NCBI GenBank assembly: GCA_004431415.1
Contig: QPMI01000546.1
Location: 116,657-180,656 of the forward strand
Length of the DNA stretch: 64,000 nucleotides
Source: Cyanophora paradoxa
Lineage: Eukaryota; Glaucocystophyceae; Cyanophorales; Cyanophoraceae
Direction: 5' to 3'
Shown here in pieces: positions 33,901-41,091 of the stretch; the first letter of the stretch is position 1, and every line of letters starts with the position of its first letter. The notes beneath the pieces are model-generated. The model saw only the letters and a list, made by a program, of their open reading frames with translations. It was not told the origin of the DNA and did not search any database. A program made the translations under genes and the position numbers.

Positions 33901-35905
33901 CCCGCCTCGCCCCCGGAGCCCGCGCCCGACGGGCGCCTCCGATTCTAGCTCTAAGCGCGCTCTACATTTAGCTCTGAGCTGTGAAGCGTCTGCAACTCTA
34001 AGCTTTTAAGCCTCCCCCGCTCACTTCTCCCGCTCCTCTCACGCCGGCCCGGCCCCGCAGGTGCGTCCTGCAGTACGAGGGGCGCGCGAACGCCGCCGCC
34101 CCCACCGCCGCCCCCGCCGTCCCCGGCACCCGCGCCGAGGTCCGGCCGCCCTCCCCTCCCCTCTCCTATCACCTCTCACCGCCGCCGCAGTTCGCGGCCT
34201 TCGCGACCCGGCCCGACGACCGGGACCCGCAGCGGCGCCCGCCCCCGCAGCTTTCCGTGAGCCCGGTGGGGCAGAGGCTCGCCCCGCGCGCTGAGCTGAG
34301 CTGGCGGGGGCCGGCGGGGTCAGGCGCGGGTGCAGCCGCTGGAGCGGACGGTGGGGAGCGCGGCGGCGCACAACGCGCCGGGGAGGGCGGGGGACCTCCC
34401 CTCGCGCCGCCGCCTCCAGCGCATCCTCCGCGAGGCCGCCCACTACCATGCGCGCCCCGGCCCCGGCCCCGGCCCCAGGCCCCCGCCCCCTCCTCGCCGG
34501 CTCACGCGTACGCGGGGGGCGCAGCGGGAGCCGCACGGGCGCATCCACGTCTTCCCCTGCGAGAGCGACCTCACCTTCTGGCAGGCCCGCCCCCGCCCCC
34601 GGCCCCCCCCCCCGGCCCCCCGCCTTCCTTTTTCGCGAGGCTTGGCGGCGCAGGCGCTGCTGGAGGGCCCCGAGGGTTCGCCCTACGCCGGCGGCACCTT
34701 CCTCCTCTACGTTCGCTTCCCCGACGCCTACCCCTGGCCCCCCCCCCCCCCCCCCCCCCCTCCCCCGCCTCTCTCCGACTGTACCCCTCTCTGACGGGGG
34801 TACAGGCGGCGCCCGAGGTGCGGTTCGTGACGCCAATCTACCACTGCAACGGCGCGCCCGGCCCCGCCGCCTCGCATATAACGCCTCCGGCCGCCCCCCT
34901 TTGAGCCGCCCCCTCATGCGCAGTGAACTCGGCGGGGCGGGTCTGCCACTCGGTCTTCGACCGCAACTGGACGCCCGACACCTCCACGCGCACCGTAGGC
35001 CCCGCCACCCCAGCCTCCCCCCCTCCCGACCCTTTCTCACATCTGTGCCCCCGGGCAGGTGCTGGACTGCGTGTACGGGCTGCTGCTGGAGCCGGAGCCC
35101 GACGACCCCCTCGACTCCACCGCCGCCGCCCAGTACCACGCCCAGGTCCCTTACCCCCCCCCCCCCCCCCCCCCCTCCCCTCCGCCCTCTCTTTCTTTCT
35201 GAAGGGGCGGGCAGTACCACGCGTACGTGGAGGCGGCGGTCGCCACCACCCGCGTGCGCCCCCGCCCCGCCCGCGCCCCTCGTTGCCTCGCTCGCGCGCC
35301 TCGCCTAGGCCTCCGGCTGACGCCTCGGCTCGGCGCGGCGCAGGAGAAGGCGGGGAAGACGGTGGCGCAGTGGCGCGCCGAGCTCCTCGCCGCCGGCCCG
35401 CCGCCCCGGGCGCCCGCCCCGTGCGCCCGCGCCGCCCCGCCCCGACTGACCCTGGGCCGAGGCCTCCCAGGGCCTGATGAGCTGAGGGGGCGGGGCGGGG
35501 GCAGGGCCGGAGGAGGAGCCGCCGGGGGACCTGGTGTGCCCCATCACGGGCGCCCTCTTCGTCGACCCCGTCCTCTCCCGCCCCTCGTCCGCACTCCGCG
35601 CCCGGGCCCCCTCCCCCGGCCCCCGAGCGCGCTGATCGGGGGCGGCGCGGGGCCAGGGGTGTGACGTACGAGCGGGGGGCGTTGCGGGAGCACATCGCGC
35701 GGGCGCAGCGCGAGGGGCGCCCGGCCCTCGACCCCGTCACCCGCCAGGCGCCCCTCCCCCCCCTCCCCCCTCCCTCCCCCCCTCCCCCCTGACGTGGACG
35801 CGCGCCGCGGGGCAGGCGATCTCGCTGCGGGACCTCATCCCGAACCGGGCGGCGCGGGACCTCGCGCAGCGCTGGCGCGCCCAGCACCCGGGCGCCCCCG
35901 CCTAG
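27508..35905 (+). CDS. Multidomain ubiquitin-pathway protein: Ubl, acidic, Ubl, vWA, E2 (UBC) and U-box
   Basis: Starts MKLNVTVAGTSFVV at 27508 and stops at TAG 35903-35905. Order: N-terminal beta-grasp fold; two QP/FG-like repeat exons; a Glu/Asp-rich tract; CPSCGNPSCGRR; a helix with FHPDK; a Cys-rich segment (KCGCVAQSCGAWCACRGCH); an internal ubiquitin-like domain; a large Ala/Leu-rich helical region (about 31330-32160); vWA with MIDAS DVSDS; UBC with active Cys at 34944-34946; and a C-terminal U-box. Two in-frame stops (28754-28756 and 32313-32315) fall inside sequences that read as ordinary introns, 28739-28796 and 32295-32351, both phase 0, so I annotate one gene. The alternative is two or three tandem genes with very short gaps, the last starting at ATG 32337. 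A soluble enzyme carrying its own E2 and E3 and scaffolding Ubl modules is inferred. Confidence 0.75.
28182..28410 (+). repeat. Duplicated QP-rich, FG-like exon pair
   Basis: Two consecutive exons encode related units, QPQQAPPAPGPFVFSAGGRA followed by PQ, and a QPAAGQPGQ start with PPAPGTFAFSFGGSAPQ. Each exon ends CCCCAG and is followed by an intron starting GTxxTTGTACC, so exon and intron were duplicated together. The FSFGG core resembles nucleoporin FG repeats, but two copies are too few to infer that role. Confidence 0.7.
28500..28738 (+). repeat. Acidic Glu/Asp tract
   Basis: GAGGAGGACGAG-type sequence encodes more than 60 residues that are almost all Glu or Asp with a few Gly and Tyr. 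A second all-Glu run (EEEEEEEEEQ) follows the next splice, which supports joining 28738 to 28797. Confidence 0.85.
29690..30291 (+). other. Cys-rich segment followed by an internal ubiquitin-like domain
   Basis: The Cys-rich part reads KCGCVAQSCGAWCACRGCH, a CxC spacing reminiscent of TSO1/tesmin CXC domains. Downstream exons join to TVSFRVKTLAGAASVAVRLP, then ALVRDIDRFAA, GQYVRHGRTLGPEQTLF and SAGIQEGETLVYIVGG. These line up with ubiquitin's VKTLTGK, the KxKI helix, FAGKQLEDGRTLxDYNIQ and TLHLVLR. The GG follows the last strand three residues earlier than in ubiquitin and is internal, so conjugation is unlikely. One intron inside this domain needs a GC donor. Confidence 0.65.
32474..33950 (+). 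other. von Willebrand factor A (vWA) domain module
   Basis: The exon beginning at 32474 reads AVLALLDVSDSMALPW with a perfect MIDAS motif DxSxS at 32492-32506. Later exons give SRMDAVKALFHAFANRTMA, AYDLCHEVGLVLFGE, VKTTCPLTPALEAFKLHVD, RGTRIFDALQ, RVLVFTDGADTGSS (the second MIDAS loop) and YCFRPGNLPEAMRLFENE. A metal-dependent ligand-binding role is typical; here it probably binds substrates. Confidence 0.82.
34330..35330 (+). other. Ubiquitin-conjugating enzyme (UBC, E2) domain module
   Basis: Joined exons read RRRLQRILREAAHYHA, RIHVFPCESDLTFWQ, LLEGPEGSPYAGGTFLLYVR, FPDAYPW, PEVRFVTPIYHCN, VNSAGRVCHSVFDRNWTP and VLDCVYGLLLEPEPDDPLDS. This is the standard E2 order. The active-site Cys is in GRVCHSVF (codon 34944-34946). 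The usual HPN motif is HCN here. The intron 34852-34923 starts with GC and lies exactly between HCN and the active-site segment. Ubiquitin thioester formation is predicted. Confidence 0.85.
35500..35905 (+). other. C-terminal U-box (E3) domain module
   Basis: Joined exons read PPGDLVCPITGALFVDPVL, GVTYERGALREHIARAQREG, PALDPVTRQ and ISLRDLIPNRAARDLAQRW. These match the U-box consensus: (D/C)PITGxxxxDPV, then TYxRxxLxxHI, PVTxQ and LxPNxALxxxIxxW. The U-box binds E2 enzymes without zinc; here the E2 is on the same chain. Confidence 0.87.
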
Positions 35906-35944
35906 CCCGCCCCGGCCCCGGCCCCGCCCCGTACGTATATATAT

Positions 35945-35960
35945 ACCCGCCCCCCGCCGG
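35945..35960. repeat. 5' target site duplication of the LINE
   Basis: ACCCGCCCCCCGCCGG, repeated exactly at 41076-41091. Confidence 0.88.
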
Positions 35961-38900
35961 AGATTCCGGTACCCCGGAAAATTGAGCGAAGGCCCGCGAG
36001 CGAGTAAGCCGGCGCAGTGGGGCTTCCCAAACGCGGGTGCCTGCTAGCACTGCACGTGGCTGGTCCCAAAACTCGCGCGGCCGACGCTCTGTAGCTTAGT
36101 TCAACCGAACGCGAGCTGCAGCCTCCCCCAGCCGCCCAGCCGCCTTCCCATGGCGGCAAGTCCCGCCAAAGAGGCGGCGACCACGTCGGAAGCGCCCCAG
36201 GACGCCCCGACGTCCCGTCCTCTCCTCACGGTCGCCTTTTTGAATGTCGAAAGCCTCGCAGGCATCTCTCGCCGCATCTGGCTCGCAGGCTGGCTCAAAC
36301 GCACCAAAGTCGACGTCCTCGGCATCATAGACCACCGACTCCGCCCGCGCCAGATCGCGCACTTCGCCCAGCGCATCGACTCCGCCTGGCGAGTGCTCAT
36401 TCCACCGGCCGCAGAGCTCAAACCCAACATCTGGAGCAGAGGAACGGGCTTCCTCGTCCGCAAGAACATCCCGGCTCTCCCGGGAGCGACAGCGACGCTC
36501 GTCCCCCTCCCCCCCACGCCCGGCGTCGCGCCGCACGACCTCACAGTCCTGCGCCTAGAGAGCGATACGAACGCGTACCATATCATCTGTATATACGCGC
36601 CTAACGACGTTGCCTCGCAGAAGCGCCTCACGGAGGGCGCAGCACTAGCGATCGACTCCCTGGCGATCCCCCCGGATGACGCCCTCATCCTCGGAGGCGA
36701 TCTCAACGCCTACGCACTCCCGCACCTAGAAAGCCGGCGCCGCGCCGGTGCCCCGCCCCCGTTCGGGCACTGGAAAACTCTCCTCGCAGACCTGAACCTG
36801 TTCGATGAGCACCGGCGCTGGCGCCCCCGTGACCGCATCTACACGCGATGGCACCGCAAGACGAACCGCTTCGACCAGAACGCGGCGCGCCTCGACCACG
36901 TCTTCCTCTCAGCTGATCTGTGCGTAGCCGCAGAACGCGTCGGCATCCTGCGCACGGCGGGAGCGGCCCCACGCCCCGACCACGACGCCGTCTACGCGCG
37001 CCTGCACACCGACGCCGTGCTGGAGCCCCGCAAGTCCCGCTTCCGGCTCCTCGATAGCGTCCTTCGCCTGCCCGACTTCCAGAGGGAAGTCCGGAAGATC
37101 ACGGCAGCCGCGCTCCCGCGCCAGCCGGCCCGTAACACCGCAGACTGGCAACGCTGGCTCGATGACCTCTTCGCCGAATACAGAGAGATCGCCCGCCACT
37201 CCCGCCCGCACGCTGACTCGGCCCGCCGCGAAGCGCGCGATACGATTGCAGGCCTCTGGCGCGACGCGGAACAGGCGCTCCAAGACGCCGAGCTCAACAC
37301 TACCGAAGAAGACTATGTCATCGCCGACATGGGCTACCTCGCCGTTCAGGAAGCCGCGCTTGACGCCGCCGACGCCGCTCTTAGCTCCCGCAAGCACCTA
37401 GAGCGCTCCCTAGCGCACGCGCACACCGTCCCCCCGGACCTAGCCCGCCACATCAAGTACTCCTCGGCTAACAACCGCATGCGCTCCCTACAGCCGTACC
37501 CCCCTAGCGAGGGTACCCCCGCGGCGACGACGGAGGAGGACATGGCGGCCTACGCCTGCGCATACTACACCGAGCTCCTCGCGGCCCAGCGCCCGCTCCC
37601 CCCCGACCTCCCGGCGACCCCGCCGCAGCCCCAGCCGCTGCGGTCGGACCCGCCGGCTCCGCCAGTTCCACGGGCGCAAGAGCATTCCCATGCTCGCCCA
37701 GCTACACCCGCGGGGTCTGAGCCAGACGGCGCTCGCTCGCATGCATCGGGGTCTGAGCCGGACGACGCTCGCCCGAGGACGACCACAGGGCCCTCGGGCC
37801 CGGTGGACGTGACCCCGGAAGCCGCCGAGGCTTTCCCGGCGGTGGTGGCCAAGCTCCGCGCTGCCTACCTCCTTACGCCTGAGGACCCCCTCTCCCACGA
37901 GGAGGCGGAGCTCCTCTCCCGCTGCACTGACACAGCGCCCCCGCACTTGTGCCCTCCGATGCGCGCCCCCTATACGGTCGGCGAAGTCGAGACATGCCTT
38001 AAAGACATGAATAAGTCAACGGCGCCGGGCGAGGACGGCCTCACCGTTAAATTCTATCTCACGTTCTGGGACATCCTCGGCCCAATAGTCACGGAGAGCT
38101 ACAACTGCGCACGGGCCCTGGGCACCCTTTCCGAGCGTCAGCGCACGGGCCTGATTCAACTGCTCTATAAGAAGGGCGACCGCGATAAGATACAGAACTG
38201 GCGCCCGATCACCCTCCTGCAAATAGACCGCCGCCTACTCGGGGCGGTCCTAGCCAAGCGCATTGCACCCGCATGCCAGCACACGATCAGCTCCGTGCAG
38301 ACGGGCTTTATGCAGGACCGCTGTGGCTCAGACAATGTCTGGCAGATGCAAGCTGTTATCCGTCATGCGGACCGGCAGGGCATGCACGTAGTCATTCTGA
38401 ACACCGACTTCGAAAAAGCGTACGACCGTGTGGAGCACCTCTATGCACTCCGCGTCCTCGCAGTGCAGGGATTCCCACTGGAGTTCCTAGCCGACGTCCG
38501 CGCCGTCACTAAAGGCGCGCGATCAAAACTGATGATCAACGGGACCATCTTCCCCATCATTATCCCAGTGACACGCAGCGCGCTTCAGGGCGACCCGTTC
38601 GCCTGTATGTTCTTCAACACGCAACAGGAGCCCACCACACGCGACATCCTCGCCGACCCGGAAATTACCGGTGTACCCGCCCCCCGAGAACCCCGGATCG
38701 AATCCAAGCTAGTCCAATATGCAGACGACGCAGCGCACTCACTCAAGATAGATCACCGCAGCCCCGATCCGGGCCGCCCGGTCAAGAAGACCATAGCTAA
38801 GTATCAGAAAGCGGGGAAATACAACGGCTCCTCGCTCAACCTGGGCAAAACCGAGGGCATGCTGGCGGGCGCGGCGGCACCAGCAAAGCGACCCGGCCAG

Positions 38901-41075
38901 CCAACGGCGCTCCCGGAATGGACCCAGTCAATCCCGATCCGCTGGGTCAAGACGACGTCCACGCTGGGCATCCCCCTCGGCCCACATGGTGACTTCGATG
39001 CTCGCCCCTATTGGGCTAAGCGAGTTGACGGCATGCGCAGCCGCCGCGCACGCTGGAACCTGCGAGGGATGCGCGTCCACCAGCGCGTATACGTCGCCAC
39101 GGCCATCATAGCGTCTGTCAACATGTACGCCGCCGCCTTCCTCCCGTGCCCCCCGGCGTCTCTCCAGGAGATGAAAGACGAATACTGGGCCGCAATCTGG
39201 CCCCCGTCCGCAGATGCTCCCGCGCAACGGCGCCGCACACGAGGCAGAATCTCACGCGCGCGCGCCGTGCTCCCGCTGTCCCACGGCGGCATCGGCGCCC
39301 TAGACATTGAGAGCCGCCTCCTGGCCCAAGCAGGCACGTACATCCGCGCGCTCTGCGACCCCTCGTTCGCCGTCTGGAAGCTCTTCGCAGCGGAGGACGT
39401 GCCGGACCTTGTACCGAAGAAGTACGCCGCGGCCGCAGCGGCCCTCGGGCTCTGCGCGCTAGGCGCCGACCTCCGCTTCAAACCGTACGCTTCTCTCCTT
39501 CCGAAACAAGGGCCCCTGGCCCCAGCCATACGTACACTCAGCCTCCTGCGCCCCCAAGCAGATGGCCCGCTGCCGCTACGCCAACCGCCCTACCGAGCCC
39601 TCTCCTCGCTCCCGCTCACCCGGGACAGCTTCCGTGCCGAGCCCCTCTGGCTCAACCCGATCCTCGCCCCCCCCGGCCAGACCTGGGGCCTGCTCGCCGT
39701 CGACGTACCCCTCGCCGCGAAGCTCACGTCTGTGTACCAGATCACGGGCCCGGCCCCGCAGAACCTCTCCCCGGCGGCGTATGCCCGCCTCAACGAGATC
39801 CGCACCCAGGTGCGACGGCGGGCCTCCCAGCTCGGCCTAGACCCGATTGATACCCCGCCCCGCGCCGTCCTCCCCGGCTCTGACCCTCGCCTTTGGCTCA
39901 CTGCCGCCCAGCCGGAAGCAGGGGCGGGCCCCCGCAGGCCGGCCTCCGGCCCCGTCCTCCTCACGTCACCAGGAAACCCACCCCTGGGCAGCGTCGCCCC
40001 CACCCTCCCGGACGGCACGGTGCTTGCCCCAAGAGGCCCGCCGGCCCCCCTCCCGGCCGCCCCCGCGCTCCTGCCCCGAGCCCTGATCATCACGGTCCCC
40101 CCGGGATCCGCCAAACAGAAAGCCCGGTGGCCCGAAGGCCGCCGAGTCTCCGCGGGCCGCCGCGATCGCGCACCCTGGATCCACGAAGGGCTCACGTATC
40201 GCACCCCCCTCGGCCCCCGCCCTTGGCAGCCGCCGCCGCCCCCGCGGCAGCCGCCGCCGCCCCCGCGCCGATCGCCGCTCCCGCGCCCGCCCCGGGCCCG
40301 GCCCCCGCCCCTGGCCCCGCCCCGGCCAACATCACGCTCGCCAACTACCAGGCCACCCAGAAGCTCCTCACCGAGCTCACGGCGGCCATCGGCGGCCCCG
40401 CCGCCGTCGAGGCCTACCTCGCAGGCCGCCGCGCCGCGGCGGAGGACAACGCAGCGGCGTAGACGCCCTAGGATCTTCCTAGAACTAAGGCCTCCGGCCA
40501 CCTCCTTTTCTTTCTTTCTTTCTCCTTAGTCACTCTGTCGTACCAGAGCGGCCCTACGGCCTCGCTCTCCTTTTAAGGGTGAGACACTCAGCTGTCCTGT
40601 ATGCTCTGTGAAGCAAAGCCAGGCGCCCGCTCACGACCACTGCTCAAGCCACCCACGCCACTCGCCCCGCACCTTAGCCCCGGCCCCGCAGGGCCCCCAC
40701 TTAGCCCGTGCTCACCTCCCTCCTGCGTACCTAGCCCCATCCCGGCTCCCCGGGACACCCGCCCCGCGCCCCTCACGCCCAAAGATAGGGGGATGTGCAA
40801 CCGCCCTAGGCCTGTACTACCCCCCACCCCACCCTACCCCCCCACCCCCCCCAACAGACCACGCACCGCCGACGCGAGCCCAAGTAGGACACCCCGCCCA
40901 AGCTCTCCCCCACCCTGAACGCTTCTAGTTAGCGTCGAAGCGCCTATCCCTGTGTAGCGGCCACAGGTTATGAGCTGACCCAGAGTTCGGCCCAGTCCGA
41001 ACCGGTAGTGCATACGATGAAGTTAGCTAACTGAAAATAACATCATCGCCCAAGAATTGGGCTATCCTGAAAAAA
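35961..41075 (+). mobile_element. Full-length non-LTR retrotransposon (LINE) with target site duplication
   Basis: About 5.1 kb bounded by perfect 16-bp direct repeats. It has a short 5' leader (35961-36149), one long ORF, a 3' non-coding part of about 600 bases rich in CCCC, and a 3' end with the hairpin GCCCAA-GAA-TTGGGC (about 41049-41063) followed by a short A run (41070-41075). A long target duplication, a 3' A run and an ORF with endonuclease and reverse transcriptase are the marks of target-primed reverse transcription. It inserted about 40 to 55 bp downstream of the U-box gene stop. Confidence 0.92.
36150..40529 (+). CDS. LINE polyprotein: AP-type endonuclease and reverse transcriptase
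   Basis: 1459 aa in one exon. The N-terminus is an APE-type endonuclease: TVAFLNVESLAG, VLGIIDHRL, IICIYAPND, LILGGDLNAY, ARLDHVFLS and PDHDAVYARL. The usual catalytic Glu position reads IIDHR, with Asp. The reverse transcriptase spans about aa 600-950: NKSTAPGEDGLTVKFY, LIQLLYKKGD, NWRPITLL, SSVQTGFMQDR, ILNTDFEKAYDRV, SALQGDPFACMFF and VQYADDAAHS (YADD at 38718-38729). No RNase H or gag-like ORF1 is seen. The last part is Pro-rich, and the frame there appears shifted: the protein-like tail (LANYQATQKLLTELTAAIGG to TAG 40460-40462) is in another frame. The ORF is otherwise intact, so recent activity is likely. Confidence 0.9.
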   Translation: MAASPAKEAATTSEAPQDAPTSRPLLTVAFLNVESLAGISRRIWLAGWLKRTKVDVLGIIDHRLRPRQIAHFAQRIDSAWRVLIPPAAELKPNIWSRGTGFLVRKNIPALPGATATLVPLPPTPGVAPHDLTVLRLESDTNAYHIICIYAPNDVASQKRLTEGAALAIDSLAIPPDDALILGGDLNAYALPHLESRRRAGAPPPFGHWKTLLADLNLFDEHRRWRPRDRIYTRWHRKTNRFDQNAARLDHVFLSADLCVAAERVGILRTAGAAPRPDHDAVYARLHTDAVLEPRKSRFRLLDSVLRLPDFQREVRKITAAALPRQPARNTADWQRWLDDLFAEYREIARHSRPHADSARREARDTIAGLWRDAEQALQDAELNTTEEDYVIADMGYLAVQEAALDAADAALSSRKHLERSLAHAHTVPPDLARHIKYSSANNRMRSLQPYPPSEGTPAATTEEDMAAYACAYYTELLAAQRPLPPDLPATPPQPQPLRSDPPAPPVPRAQEHSHARPATPAGSEPDGARSHASGSEPDDARPRTTTGPSGPVDVTPEAAEAFPAVVAKLRAAYLLTPEDPLSHEEAELLSRCTDTAPPHLCPPMRAPYTVGEVETCLKDMNKSTAPGEDGLTVKFYLTFWDILGPIVTESYNCARALGTLSERQRTGLIQLLYKKGDRDKIQNWRPITLLQIDRRLLGAVLAKRIAPACQHTISSVQTGFMQDRCGSDNVWQMQAVIRHADRQGMHVVILNTDFEKAYDRVEHLYALRVLAVQGFPLEFLADVRAVTKGARSKLMINGTIFPIIIPVTRSALQGDPFACMFFNTQQEPTTRDILADPEITGVPAPREPRIESKLVQYADDAAHSLKIDHRSPDPGRPVKKTIAKYQKAGKYNGSSLNLGKTEGMLAGAAAPAKRPGQPTALPEWTQSIPIRWVKTTSTLGIPLGPHGDFDARPYWAKRVDGMRSRRARWNLRGMRVHQRVYVATAIIASVNMYAAAFLPCPPASLQEMKDEYWAAIWPPSADAPAQRRRTRGRISRARAVLPLSHGGIGALDIESRLLAQAGTYIRALCDPSFAVWKLFAAEDVPDLVPKKYAAAAAALGLCALGADLRFKPYASLLPKQGPLAPAIRTLSLLRPQADGPLPLRQPPYRALSSLPLTRDSFRAEPLWLNPILAPPGQTWGLLAVDVPLAAKLTSVYQITGPAPQNLSPAAYARLNEIRTQVRRRASQLGLDPIDTPPRAVLPGSDPRLWLTAAQPEAGAGPRRPASGPVLLTSPGNPPLGSVAPTLPDGTVLAPRGPPAPLPAAPALLPRALIITVPPGSAKQKARWPEGRRVSAGRRDRAPWIHEGLTYRTPLGPRPWQPPPPPRQPPPPPRRSPLPRPPRARPPPLAPPRPTSRSPTTRPPRSSSPSSRRPSAAPPPSRPTSQAAAPRRRTTQRRRRPRIFLELRPPATSFSFFLSP

Positions 41076-41091
41076 ACCCGCCCCCCGCCGG
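41076..41091. repeat. 3' target site duplication of the LINE
   Basis: ACCCGCCCCCCGCCGG, identical to 35945-35960. Confidence 0.88.
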
